A stretch of 64,000 bases of DNA from Streptomyces sp. HUAS 15-9 (lineage in GTDB: Bacteria; Actinomycetota; Actinomycetes; Streptomycetales; Streptomycetaceae), in the NCBI RefSeq assembly GCF_025642155.1, contig NZ_CP106798.1, forward strand, positions 496,001-560,000, given 5' to 3'. The notes under the pieces are model-generated. The model searched no databases, was not told the DNA's origin, and saw only the letters and a program-made list of their open reading frames with translations. The translations under genes and the position numbers were made by a program. Positions 28,065-37,245 of this stretch are shown in pieces (within the stretch, counting starts at the first letter, position 1; each line of letters starts with the position of its first letter).

Positions 28065-30571
28065 GCGGTCATCGGTTCGGGCGCTTGGCGCTCGGTTCGG
28101 TCGTCGACCAGGGCGGCCAGGTCGGTGAGGACCGGGTGTGCCATGACGTCCTTGAGGGACACGGTGCGGTCCAGGGCTATGGCGAGCTTCACCGCCGAGA
28201 GGGAGTTGCCGCCGCGGTCGAAGAAGTGGTCGCGGCGTCCGATGCGCTCTTCCGGCACGCCGAGGACATGGCCCCAGGCGGCGGCCAGCCGCTGCTCGGT
28301 CGGAGTGGCCGGTGGCTCGTGAGCGTCCTCGCTGCCGGCGCACTCGGTGGCGAGCACCGTCAGCGCCTTCTTGTCGATCTTGCTGTTGGCGGTCAGCGGA
28401 AGGCTTTCGCACCAGTGGAAGGCGGCCGGGACCATGTAGGCGGGCAGCGAGGCACCCAGCCGGTCGGCGAGGCTCCCGGAGTCGACGGGGTTCTGAGCGG
28501 AGTAGAAGGCGACCAGGTGCTTGCCGCGATCGGCGCGCTCGGTGACCACCACCGCGCCGTCGCGGACACCGGGCAGGCCCAGCAGGGCGTTCTCGATCTC
28601 GCCGATCTCGATCCGGAACCCGCGGATCTTGACCTGCGCATCGCGTCGGCCGAGGAACTCCAGCTTGCCCGAAGGATGCCAGCGGCCGTAGTCACCGCCG
28701 AGATAGAGCCGTGTGCCGGTCCGGTGCGGATCGTCGAGATAGGCCGCTCGGGTGCGTTCGGGATCGTTGATGTAGCCGCGGCCGACACACACTCCGGAGA
28801 ACGCGATCAGGCCCGGCGCACCGAGTGGCACCGGTGCGAGGTGTTCGTCGACGACGTAGATGCGCACGTTGTTGACCGCCCGGCCGAGCAGGATGCGTTC
28901 CGGTGCCCGGTGCATGATCTCGTGGTTGGTGTCGTCCGAGGTCTCGGTGAGCCCGTAGGCGTTGACCAGCCTGATCCGGGGCTGGGCGGTGAACCAGCGC
29001 TCGGCGAGTTCCTTCTTCAGCGCTTCCCCGGTGACGGACACGTACCGCAGATCGGGCAGCGCGCGGGGGCGCTGTTCGAGCTCGGTAAGAACGGCTTCGA
29101 GGTAGGACGGCACGACCTGGACGACGGTGGCCCTGCCCTCGGTGACGGTGTCGAGGAATCGGGGGACGTCAAGGATGGCGTCCTGCTCGACCAGCAGGGC
29201 TCGCCCACCGGTCAGCAGGGCGCAGAGCAGTTGCCACAGGGAGATGTCGAAGCACTGCGGCGCGGTCTGGGCCACCACATGTCCTTCACCGATCTCGAGG
29301 TCGTCGATCTTGGCGTAGAGGTGGTTGAGCAGACCGGCGTGTTCACACATGGCGCCTTTCGGCTCACCGGTGGAGCCGGAGGTGAAGTAGATGTAGGCCA
29401 GTTGGCCGGGCGTGACCGGGATGCCGAGATCGTCGTCCGCGTGGTCTTCCTCGTACGCCGCCTCGACGAAGAGCCTCTCGACTCCGGGCAGCGAGTCGAC
29501 GGCCCGGTCGAGGGTGGTGGTGCTGCCGGGTTCGGTCAGCGCCAGGGCGCAGTCGGCGCGGGAGAGCATGGCGGCGATGCGTTCGGCCGGGAAGTGCGGC
29601 TCGATGGGCAGGTAGGCAGCTCCGGACTTGAAGACCGCGAGGACCGCAGTCAGCCAGTCCAGGTTGCGTTCGGTCACCACCGCGACGACGCCTTCGCGAA
29701 CCTGCCCACGGGCGGCAAGGGCGCGGGCCACCCGGTTCGCCCGGGCGTTGAGCTCCGCATAGGTCCACTGCCGGCCGGCGTGCACGGCGGCGACGGCATC
29801 CGGATGCATCCGCACCCGTTCCTCGAACAGCTCATGCACCCTCGCGTTCGGCAACTCTCGTTCGGGTCCTGCGAGTTGCTCCAACTGAAGGCGTTTTTCC
29901 GCGGCGGACAGCAGGCTCTGGCGGGCGTGTTCGGCATCGGGGTCGGCGGTCATCAGCGCCAGCGCGGTCAGGTGGTAGCCGGCGATGCGGGCGGCGCTCG
30001 TGGAGTCGAGCATGTCGGTGCGGTAACGCAGTCGCAGCACGAGCCGGCCGCCGTGGTGCCGGATGCCCACGCGCAGCGCGGTGTCCTCGGTGAGGTCCCC
30101 GTCGACCGCGGTGAGATCGAGGACGGTCTCGAACACCGGCCCGGTGAGGCGGAGTTCGCGCCGCAGCTGGTCGAGGTCCTCGGCCGGAACGGCCTGGTGC
30201 GCCCGCAGTGCAGCGACCGTCTGATGGCTTATGTGCGCCAGTTCCCACCAGGAGGCGGGTACCGTGGTGAGCCGGCACGGCAGCGGGCGGCCGTTCTCGG
30301 TGACGTAGCCGGTGGTGATCTCGCGCTCCGCGGACAGTGCCGCGAGGACCTTGGCGTGCGCCGCCAGCAGAAGCGAATCGATCGGTACCGCCAGTTCGTC
30401 CGCCAGTCGGCGCAGCCCGGCCACGGTACCGTCGGGGGCTTGTGCCTCGTACTGGCCGACGCCGGGCGTCGGGTGAGGGGTCCAGCGTGGTGCGGGGGTG
30501 AATCCGCCGGCTGTCAACACGCCGCGCCAGTACTCCAGGCCGTCGCGGGTGTGGTTCGGATGCGTTGTCAT
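28058..30571 (-). CDS. NRPS: truncated condensation, adenylation and carrier domains
   Basis: An 837-residue synthetase. Residues about 1-230 are only the C-terminal lobe of a condensation-like domain, without HHxxxDG, so it is not expected to condense. Residues about 245-735 are a complete adenylation domain: YFTSGSTGEPKG (A3), NAYGLTE (A5), YLGGDYGRW (A7) and NSKIDKK (A10, active Lys). Read by alignment to GrsA, the specificity residues are D-I-W-Q-S-T-A-D-D-K; the two Asp at positions 330/331 suit a basic amino acid. A carrier domain follows (GGNSLS, Ser near residue 790). No thioesterase, epimerase or second module exists. With SbnA/SbnB present I infer activation of diaminopropionate. 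Confidence 0.9.
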   Translation of the reverse strand: MTTHPNHTRDGLEYWRGVLTAGGFTPAPRWTPHPTPGVGQYEAQAPDGTVAGLRRLADELAVPIDSLLLAAHAKVLAALSAEREITTGYVTENGRPLPCRLTTVPASWWELAHISHQTVAALRAHQAVPAEDLDQLRRELRLTGPVFETVLDLTAVDGDLTEDTALRVGIRHHGGRLVLRLRYRTDMLDSTSAARIAGYHLTALALMTADPDAEHARQSLLSAAEKRLQLEQLAGPERELPNARVHELFEERVRMHPDAVAAVHAGRQWTYAELNARANRVARALAARGQVREGVVAVVTERNLDWLTAVLAVFKSGAAYLPIEPHFPAERIAAMLSRADCALALTEPGSTTTLDRAVDSLPGVERLFVEAAYEEDHADDDLGIPVTPGQLAYIYFTSGSTGEPKGAMCEHAGLLNHLYAKIDDLEIGEGHVVAQTAPQCFDISLWQLLCALLTGGRALLVEQDAILDVPRFLDTVTEGRATVVQVVPSYLEAVLTELEQRPRALPDLRYVSVTGEALKKELAERWFTAQPRIRLVNAYGLTETSDDTNHEIMHRAPERILLGRAVNNVRIYVVDEHLAPVPLGAPGLIAFSGVCVGRGYINDPERTRAAYLDDPHRTGTRLYLGGDYGRWHPSGKLEFLGRRDAQVKIRGFRIEIGEIENALLGLPGVRDGAVVVTERADRGKHLVAFYSAQNPVDSGSLADRLGASLPAYMVPAAFHWCESLPLTANSKIDKKALTVLATECAGSEDAHEPPATPTEQRLAAAWGHVLGVPEERIGRRDHFFDRGGNSLSAVKLAIALDRTVSLKDVMAHPVLTDLAALVDDRTERQAPEPMTAC

Positions 30572-30614
30572 CGGGTCATTTCCTCTGCTTGTTGCCGGTG
30601 TCGGTGTCGTGGGA

Positions 30615-33227
30615 TCAGTCGCCGCAGGCTCCGGCGGCGAGGGCGGCGTCGGTCTCCCGGCGGCTCTCGGGCTGGGTCTTGGGGCCGGGCATGTCCCGGG
30701 CCGGGTTGCCGGCCCACTGGGCGTGCGGGGAGACTTCCTCGCCCTTCATGAGGAAGGAGTCGGGGGCGAGCACGGCACCGTCGCCGATCGTCACGCCGTA
30801 GTGGACGAAGGCACCGACCCCGAGGGTGCAGCCGCTGCCGAGGGTGCTGCGGTCGGACTTGAAGGCGCCGTCCTCCTGCGAGTGGCACTGGACCACGGTC
30901 CCGGCGTTCAGCGTGGTGTCGTCGCCGATGGTCACGAGGGTGCGCTCAGGGAAGAAGCAGCCGTCGTCGAAGACCCGCTTGCCGATCCGGGCTCCCAGGA
31001 GCCGCCAGATCATGCTCTTGAAGGGGGTGCCGTCGAACACCTGGATGTAGTCGACCGAGGCCAGCTTCCAGAAGCGCTCGTGGCGCCAGAAAGGGGGCTC
31101 GTAGATCGAGCAGTACAGCGGCTTCTGTGTCCTGAATCCGGTGGAGGCCCGTTCGATCAGCGCGAAGTAGACGACGGTGAACGTGAGCGTGAGGACACCG
31201 GCCAGGGCGATCGCCGGTGCGCCGAGCGAGGGATAGAGGCCGGCCGCGCCCATGGTGATGAGGGTGATCACGAAGAGGTGGAGGAACCGCGCCGACAGGT
31301 ACAGGCCGGCGGTCACGGCATTGTGCCTGTTCTTGGCGGCCAGGCGGCGGCGCCGTTCGTCGCCGGTCTCCAGGTGGCTGAACCTGTTGTCCCGCATCAC
31401 CGTGCGCGGGATCTCGAAACTGGGTGAGCCCAGCAGGCCCACGCCCTCACGCACCGGACCGTCGATCGGGACCATGACCTTCGTGGCGAGCAGACAGTTG
31501 TCGCCGGTCTTGCCCTGGGAGGGGTAGGCGATGCGGTTCCCGAGGAAGTTCCGGGGGCCGATCGACGTGCGGGACACACGGAAGGACGTGCTGGAGAAGT
31601 CGGCGTTCATGAGGGACAGTCCGTCGGCGATCATGGTGCCGGTGCCGACAGAGCTCAGGTAGGGGTTGTCGTGCTGTACTTCGGTGCCGAAGTTGGACCC
31701 GGTCTGCTCGACTCGCGACAGGTCGTATCCGAGGTAGCGCAGGTAGTGCACGATGGCGGAGCTGTCGCCGAAGAGCGCGGTGAAGAACTTCCTGTTGGTC
31801 ATCAGCGCGATCGCCCGGTGGATGCCGTAGTGGAAGCCGTACAGCGGATAGACCTTGCCGGGCTTGATGGCCCGGTTGAGGACGCGCGGCACGGTGCCCA
31901 CGACGAGGAGGCCGGCGAGGAGGGAGCCGAAGAAGACCACCAGGGACGCGGTCAGCGCTTCGACGTAGAAAGCCGGGCTGCCCACCGGCCGGGGCTCCAG
32001 GAATGCGTGCAGCTCCGGGACGCCGGCCAGCAGGGCGCTCGCGCCGCCCATCGTCAACGGCAGCCACACCACCAGCAGGCTCAGCAACTGCATGGCGCCG
32101 TATGCGGTCCTCGTGCGGGTGGGGCAGTCGGCGGGGCCGACGGTCCGGTAGTCCACGTCGGCCGGCTGCGCCGGGGAGCCGTGCCAACGCGCGCCGGCGG
32201 GCACTGCCTGGCCGGCGTGCAGCGAGGAGGCGTGGCCCAGCTGGGAGCCGTCGCCCATCGAGGTGTCGATGTCGAGGACCGTGTGCTCGCTGACGAGCAC
32301 CTTGCTGCCGAGCGTGACCCGGCCGGTCTGGATCAGGCCGCCGCGTGCGCGGTAGCAGGACAACTGCACGTCCTTGCGGATGACCGTGCCGTCCCCGACC
32401 GTGAACAGATCAGTACAGACCGGGGCCGTACGCGTGAGGATCGTGACGCCCCTGCCGATCCGCGCACCCAGCGCCCTGAGGTAGAGCACGTAGAGCGGTG
32501 AACCGACGAACAGGCGCACGGGGCTGGTGCGGATCAGGGTCTTGACGATCCAGAAGCGCAGATAGGCCGTGCCCCACAAGGGAAACTCGCCGCATCGCCA
32601 ACGGCCGACGAGTGTCCACTTCGCCACGATCGGGAAGGTGCACAGGCCGAGAAAGGCCACGGCAGCGAACAGGACCGACCGCAGGTAGAGGTCGAACAGC
32701 CCCGAGCCTGCGGAGATCCAGTCATAGCCTTCGGCGACAGCGAAGGCGGCGAGGCAGGAATAGGCCAGGAAGACCAGGAACTGCACCATTCCGCAGACGA
32801 CGAATCGCCGGGTGGCGGCCGCGGTCCCCGCGTCGGCCGGCGGACGTGCCTGTGCCTGTGCTGTCGATTCCTCCGGCGGCGGCTGGGACGGGACGGAAGC
32901 GGGCGCGGTGTCGGAGAGTGCGACGGCCAGGCTCCGGATAGTGGGGTACCGGTAGATGTCCTTCATGGACACCGTCGGCAGATCCTCCCGCTTCCTCACC
33001 CGCGCACAGAACCGCGCCATCACCATGGAATCGGCGCCCAGGTCGTTGAAGAAGTGACTGTCGGCCGCCACCTGCTCGACTTGTACGACGCCGGCCAGCA
33101 CCTCGGCCAGAAGCCTCTCCATGACGGTCGTCATGCCGGTCGAGGTACCGGTAGATCTGCCGGTGTATCCACCAGTGGAGACGTCACTCGGAGCGGCCGC
33201 ACATACGCCCGCGGTTCTATCCAGCAC
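30615..33227 (-). CDS. Carrier domain plus Pls/PosA-type membrane terminal domain
   Basis: An 870-residue protein. Residues about 32-110 are a peptidyl carrier domain with LGADSM (Ser about 67). From about 142 it matches the C-terminal region of Pls/PosA-family synthetases (TIGR02353): three pairs of membrane helices (about 142-205, 385-453, 640-700) separating three soluble parts with left-handed beta-helix hexapeptide turns. In epsilon-poly-L-lysine synthase this region carries tandem condensation-like domains that elongate the chain. Here it is detached from its adenylation domain, which is the preceding separate protein. The GTG start at 33227 has GAGGAG upstream. It is the first gene of the minus-strand operon, 43 bases before the NRPS gene. 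Confidence 0.87.
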   Translation of the reverse strand: MLDRTAGVCAAAPSDVSTGGYTGRSTGTSTGMTTVMERLLAEVLAGVVQVEQVAADSHFFNDLGADSMVMARFCARVRKREDLPTVSMKDIYRYPTIRSLAVALSDTAPASVPSQPPPEESTAQAQARPPADAGTAAATRRFVVCGMVQFLVFLAYSCLAAFAVAEGYDWISAGSGLFDLYLRSVLFAAVAFLGLCTFPIVAKWTLVGRWRCGEFPLWGTAYLRFWIVKTLIRTSPVRLFVGSPLYVLYLRALGARIGRGVTILTRTAPVCTDLFTVGDGTVIRKDVQLSCYRARGGLIQTGRVTLGSKVLVSEHTVLDIDTSMGDGSQLGHASSLHAGQAVPAGARWHGSPAQPADVDYRTVGPADCPTRTRTAYGAMQLLSLLVVWLPLTMGGASALLAGVPELHAFLEPRPVGSPAFYVEALTASLVVFFGSLLAGLLVVGTVPRVLNRAIKPGKVYPLYGFHYGIHRAIALMTNRKFFTALFGDSSAIVHYLRYLGYDLSRVEQTGSNFGTEVQHDNPYLSSVGTGTMIADGLSLMNADFSSTSFRVSRTSIGPRNFLGNRIAYPSQGKTGDNCLLATKVMVPIDGPVREGVGLLGSPSFEIPRTVMRDNRFSHLETGDERRRRLAAKNRHNAVTAGLYLSARFLHLFVITLITMGAAGLYPSLGAPAIALAGVLTLTFTVVYFALIERASTGFRTQKPLYCSIYEPPFWRHERFWKLASVDYIQVFDGTPFKSMIWRLLGARIGKRVFDDGCFFPERTLVTIGDDTTLNAGTVVQCHSQEDGAFKSDRSTLGSGCTLGVGAFVHYGVTIGDGAVLAPDSFLMKGEEVSPHAQWAGNPARDMPGPKTQPESRRETDAALAAGACGD

Positions 33228-33576
33228 GATGGCTCCTCGAAGTCGATTCGGTGCGTGTCGATCGGTGCGTACGGATTCGTGACGCCCGCCTCTCCAGTAG
33301 GCCCGAGCGGGGAATTCCTGTCCCGTCCCTGAATTTCGGGTCTTGACACCGAACGCCGGTCTTGTTACTCGACCGCTCCCCCGCCCCAGCGGCGCCGCCT
33401 ACGCGCACACGAAGCGCATGTCAAGCCCCGAATTTCGGTGGCATGACACAACCGCTCCGAATTGGGCGTACTGGAGACGTTCCGGCGAGTCGAAACTCAC
33501 CGCCGAATTCCCCTCCCCCCTGCGGCACCGAGACGGATCAGCGGCCTGAAGGCCTCCCCTGATCGAGGAGACGAGC
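33228..33576. promoter_or_regulatory. Divergent promoter region of the diaminopropionate/NRPS cluster
   Basis: This 349-base spacer separates the Pls-like operon from the SbnA gene and is visibly richer in A and T than its surroundings. TTGACA at 33343-33348 with TTACTC at 33365-33370 (16-base spacer) is a possible promoter toward SbnA. Two related elements, TGAATTTCGGG (33330-33340) and the perfect dyad CCGAATTTCGG (33428-33438), may be operators. No regulator gene is next to them. Confidence 0.45.
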
Positions 33577-34575
33577 ATGCCTGTCATATCCGCCCCCCAG
33601 GCCTTCAATCAGGACGACCTCTACGTCGACCTCGAGGGAATCTTCGAGCACCCCTTGTTCCTCAAATGCGAGGGATTCAATTTCGCGGGCTCGATCAAAC
33701 TCAAGGCCGCCACCGAAATGGTCGAGGCCGCCGAACGCGACGGCCGGCTGACGCCGGACTCGATTCTGGTGGAGTCGTCCTCGGGCAACCTGGGCGTGGC
33801 CCTGAGCATGATCGCGGCCAACAAGGGATACCGGTTCGTGTGCGTGACCGACTCCCGCTGCAACCTGGCGACCCGGATGATGATGGAGGCCCTGGGCAGC
33901 CAGGTCCACATCGTCACCGAGCCCGATCCGGTCGGCGGCCTGCTCGGCGCACGCATCGGACACGTCCACGAACTGTGCGAGTCCGACGACCGGTATGTAT
34001 GGCTCAACCAGTACGCCAACCCCAGCAACGGCACGGCCCACTACCGAAGGACAGCCCCGGCGATCGCCCGGCAGTTCCCGGACCTGGAAGTGCTGTTCGT
34101 CGGGGCCGGGACCACCGGGACGCTGATGGGCTGCGCACGCTATTTCCGCGAGTGGCACCGGCCGGTGCGCATCGTGGCCGTCGACGCCATCGGCTCGGTG
34201 ACCTTCGGCGGCGCACCTGGCCGACGGATGATTCCCGGTCTGGGCACCAGCAGGCGCCCGCCGTTGCTGGACGAGTCGTATGTCGACGATGTGGTGCGTG
34301 TGGCGGAGGCCGACACCGTTCGGGCCTGCCACCGGCTGGCCAGGCGTGGGTTTCTGTTCGGGGGTTCCACCGGCACCGTGGTCAGCGGCGCGATGGCCTG
34401 GCTGGCTCGTCAGGAGGAGCGGGAACTGACCGCGGTGGCCATCGCCCCGGATCTTGGTGAGCGGTATCTGGAGACCATCTACCAGACCGCCTGGGTGGAG
34501 GACCTGTACGGCGATGACGTCCTCGACTCCGTCCCCGACTCCCGGCCGCTGAGCATCCCGTCCCAGGCAGCCTGA
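33577..34575 (+). CDS. sbnA: 2,3-diaminopropionate biosynthesis protein SbnA-like
   Basis: A 332-residue PLP-dependent fold-type II enzyme of the cysteine synthase family, SbnA branch, which joins O-phosphoserine and glutamate to make the precursor that SbnB cleaves to L-2,3-diaminopropionate. The PLP lysine is in FAGSIKLK (about residue 41), the phosphate/substrate loop is SSSGNLG, and the glycine-rich PLP phosphate loop is GAGTTGTLMG. It is transcribed away from the Pls-like operon, so both halves of the pathway flank the synthetase genes. No cysteine biosynthesis gene is near, which supports SbnA over CysK. Confidence 0.9.
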   Translation: MPVISAPQAFNQDDLYVDLEGIFEHPLFLKCEGFNFAGSIKLKAATEMVEAAERDGRLTPDSILVESSSGNLGVALSMIAANKGYRFVCVTDSRCNLATRMMMEALGSQVHIVTEPDPVGGLLGARIGHVHELCESDDRYVWLNQYANPSNGTAHYRRTAPAIARQFPDLEVLFVGAGTTGTLMGCARYFREWHRPVRIVAVDAIGSVTFGGAPGRRMIPGLGTSRRPPLLDESYVDDVVRVAEADTVRACHRLARRGFLFGGSTGTVVSGAMAWLARQEERELTAVAIAPDLGERYLETIYQTAWVEDLYGDDVLDSVPDSRPLSIPSQAA

Positions 34576-34771
34576 CCCCGGGTGGGACCGACTCGCCCAC
34601 GACAGCCTGCGAGCGGCCCCACCCCGCGTACTTACCGGCCGGAATGGCGAACCCGTGACGGCCCCGGCACCGCACCGCAACCGTGGTGGCCGAAAATGTG
34701 TCTCTCAAAGCGTGCCCGAAGCCTTGGAGTGAACGGGATTCCGGTGGCACGGCGGATCGGGGGGGGACGGA

Positions 34772-36418
34772 ATGAACGCATGGGCGGTGCCCGGATACAC
34801 CGAGTCGCTGGAGCTCGGTTCGGGGGCGAGCGGACGGGTCGTACTGGCCGTGCACGAGGAGACCGGCGTTCCGGTCGCGGTGAAGTACCTCAGCGACTCA
34901 CTGCGCACCCGACCGGACTTCGTACACGAGTTCAGGGCTGAGGCGCGACTGCTCGGCGGACTGGAAAGCCCGTACGTCGCCGAACTGTATGAATACGTCG
35001 AGAGCCCGGACGGCGCCGCCATCGTGATGGAGCTGGTGGACGGAGTCTCGTTGCGGACCCTGCTGACCAGGGAGGGTCCGCTGGATCCCGAGGCCGCGCT
35101 CGTCGTCCTCAAGGGATCGCTGCTCGGCCTGGCCGACGCGCACCACGTCGGCGTCGTGCACCGCGACTACAAGCCGGAGAACGTCCTGGTCGTACCGGAC
35201 GGATCGTCCAAGCTCGTCGACTTCGGGATCGCCGTGGACACCGGCACGAGTGTCGGCATCGCGGGCACCCCTTCCTACATGGCTCCGGAACAGTGGACCG
35301 GCGCCCCCGCCTCGCCCACCGCCGATGTGTACGCGGCCACGGCCACGTTCTTCGAGTGCCTGACGGGCCACAAGCCGTACGCGGGTGACAACCTCGCCGA
35401 ACTCGCCCTGCGGCACGTGGACGCGCCCATCCCCACGGACGAGGTCCCCGAGGCGGTACGGGAACTGGTACGGCGCGGACTGGCCAAGGACCCGGGGGAA
35501 CGGCCCACCCACGCCGAGGCGTTCGTCTCGGAACTGGAGGCGGCCGCCGACGCCGCCTATGGGCCGGACTGGGAGGAACGCGGCCGCGGCCGGCTCGCCG
35601 CCCTGGTGGCACTGCTGCCGCTGCTGCTGCCCTCCGCGCGCCACACCCCGCACACCACCACGGACATCGCACGCACGGTCCTGGCTCAAGAGGCGGGCCA
35701 CCACGGCCGGATCGGGTCGTGGCTCCCCGGCCGGCCCGGGATGCTGGTGACCGCCGCGGCGGTGCTCCTGGGCATCCTCCTGGCCTACGGCGCCCAGCAC
35801 ACCGCGGCACCGGATCCGCAGCAGGCGGCGCAGGCGCTGGCCACCACCAGCGCCCGGCCCGGCATGACATCGCCCGGGCCCACCGCACCGACTTCGCCGG
35901 CCCATCCGTCCTCGTCCCCGACGCCCACCACATCCTCCAGTGCGTCGCCCTCGGACGCGGAGACCTCGGGGACCCCCGGCACCGACAACCCCTCGGCATC
36001 GGCCACCACGGCTCCGTCCGAGGCGACGACGACCGGCGGGACGACCACCGATCCGGCGCCGACGACCACCTCCCCCGCCCCGCCGGCCGCTCCCGCCGTC
36101 AAGGACGTCGCCGTGTCGGCCTTCCGGCAGACGGGTCCGTCCACGGGCACGGCGACGGTCGACATCACCACGGACGGCACCGGGCCGGTCTCCATCACCG
36201 TCTCGTGGTTCACGAGCAATGTCCCAGGCGCGCTCGGCGCCCCGGACGGCGCGTCCCAGACCTTCCAGCGCAATGGCGCCACCCACTACACGATCCCCGT
36301 CGACCACACCTTCCAGAGCACGGGCTGCTACTGGGCGGTGCGGGCCACGACGGCCCCGGCCTCCGCCGACGGCGGCGCCTCTCAGCAGCTACTGACCAGG
36401 CAGTGTGAGCTCCGATGA
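34772..36418 (+). CDS. Membrane serine/threonine protein kinase
   Basis: A 548-residue Hanks-type kinase. The kinase domain (about 8-265) has the glycine loop LGSGASGRVV, catalytic Lys at 38 (VAVKYL), HRDYKPEN with Asp at about 132, VDFG and GTPSYMAPEQ. One membrane helix lies near residues 323-342. The extracellular part is a long Ser/Thr/Pro/Ala linker (about 355-450) and a small beta-rich domain of about 95 residues ending in ...TRQCELR. A GGGGGGAC site precedes the ATG. There are no PASTA repeats. The stop overlaps the next gene's start (ATGA), so the two probably work together. Confidence 0.92.
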   Translation: MNAWAVPGYTESLELGSGASGRVVLAVHEETGVPVAVKYLSDSLRTRPDFVHEFRAEARLLGGLESPYVAELYEYVESPDGAAIVMELVDGVSLRTLLTREGPLDPEAALVVLKGSLLGLADAHHVGVVHRDYKPENVLVVPDGSSKLVDFGIAVDTGTSVGIAGTPSYMAPEQWTGAPASPTADVYAATATFFECLTGHKPYAGDNLAELALRHVDAPIPTDEVPEAVRELVRRGLAKDPGERPTHAEAFVSELEAAADAAYGPDWEERGRGRLAALVALLPLLLPSARHTPHTTTDIARTVLAQEAGHHGRIGSWLPGRPGMLVTAAAVLLGILLAYGAQHTAAPDPQQAAQALATTSARPGMTSPGPTAPTSPAHPSSSPTPTTSSSASPSDAETSGTPGTDNPSASATTAPSEATTTGGTTTDPAPTTTSPAPPAAPAVKDVAVSAFRQTGPSTGTATVDITTDGTGPVSITVSWFTSNVPGALGAPDGASQTFQRNGATHYTIPVDHTFQSTGCYWAVRATTAPASADGGASQQLLTRQCELR

Positions 36419-37212
36419 CCACACGCGACGACAGCACCCCCGCGCCCGCCGAGGACAGCGAGCCCACGCGCGTGCTCGGCTCCGGCGACGAGCACGCCCC
36501 GACCGTCCACCTCCCCGCCACCGGGGAACGCCCACCGGCCGACGAACCCGGCCCGGCCGACGCCGAGTACAGCGCCACCGTCCTCGGCAGCCACTGGATC
36601 CAGCGGCCCGAACGCGACGACACCAAGACCCTCGCCGAGAACACCGCCACCCTCGTGGAGCCGGAGCCGACCGTTACGAAGACGGCGTCGACCGCACCGG
36701 CGCAACCGGACCGTGTCGAGGGGACCGTGCTGCGTTTCGGCCCGGGAGTGACGGCCGCTGTCGCCCATCGCACGCACAGAACGCTGCCCGCCGTGCCACA
36801 GGCCCCGACGACGCCTCGGCGGCGCCGCCTGCGCAGACACGCCCTGCCGGCACTGGTGCTGATCTGCGTCGTCGCGTTCCTGCTCTGGCAGCGCCTCGGT
36901 CCGTCGGTGGAGGTGCGCACGGTGGCGGTCACGGCTCGGCCGACGGCTGTCGGGTGCGACGACACCGCGGACGTCGTCGGCGTCGTCACCACGAACGGCC
37001 GACCGGGCAAGCTCTCCTACCGCTGGATCCGCAGCGACGGCACCACTTCGGGCGTCCTGCGCGAAACGGTGGTCCGAGGCCAGAAGCGCGCACGGCTGCA
37101 CCTCCTGTGGACCTTCCAGGGCATGGGCCACTACCGGGCACGGGCCGAACTACTCATCCTCTCCCCCACACACCGCACGGTCGCCACCCACCTCACATAC
37201 GACTGCCCCTGA
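36415..37212 (+). CDS. Single-pass membrane protein coupled to the kinase gene
   Basis: A 265-residue protein. Residues 1-140 are a cytoplasmic, disordered, Thr/Pro/Glu-rich segment, with TVLGSHW- and TATLVEPEPTVT-like stretches that could be phosphorylated. One membrane helix follows (about 143-160, LPALVLICVVAFLLW after a run of Arg). The external C-terminal domain of about 100 residues is beta-rich with two Cys (VGCDD and YDCP) and resembles in layout the kinase's own external domain. It overlaps the kinase stop. I infer a substrate or partner of the kinase; no known family was recognised. Confidence 0.8.
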   Translation: MTTRDDSTPAPAEDSEPTRVLGSGDEHAPTVHLPATGERPPADEPGPADAEYSATVLGSHWIQRPERDDTKTLAENTATLVEPEPTVTKTASTAPAQPDRVEGTVLRFGPGVTAAVAHRTHRTLPAVPQAPTTPRRRRLRRHALPALVLICVVAFLLWQRLGPSVEVRTVAVTARPTAVGCDDTADVVGVVTTNGRPGKLSYRWIRSDGTTSGVLRETVVRGQKRARLHLLWTFQGMGHYRARAELLILSPTHRTVATHLTYDCP

Positions 37213-37245
37213 CCGTCGTGCTCCGGCGAGCTCGGCTCGTGGAGG

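Noticed and set aside
28085..30751. 888-codon plus-strand frame across the NRPS gene
   Set aside because: Antisense shadow; composition and lack of motifs show it is not coding.
33577..34575. Cysteine synthase (CysK/CysM)
   Set aside because: Context with SbnB and NRPS genes and the SbnA-type N-terminus favour diaminopropionate synthesis.
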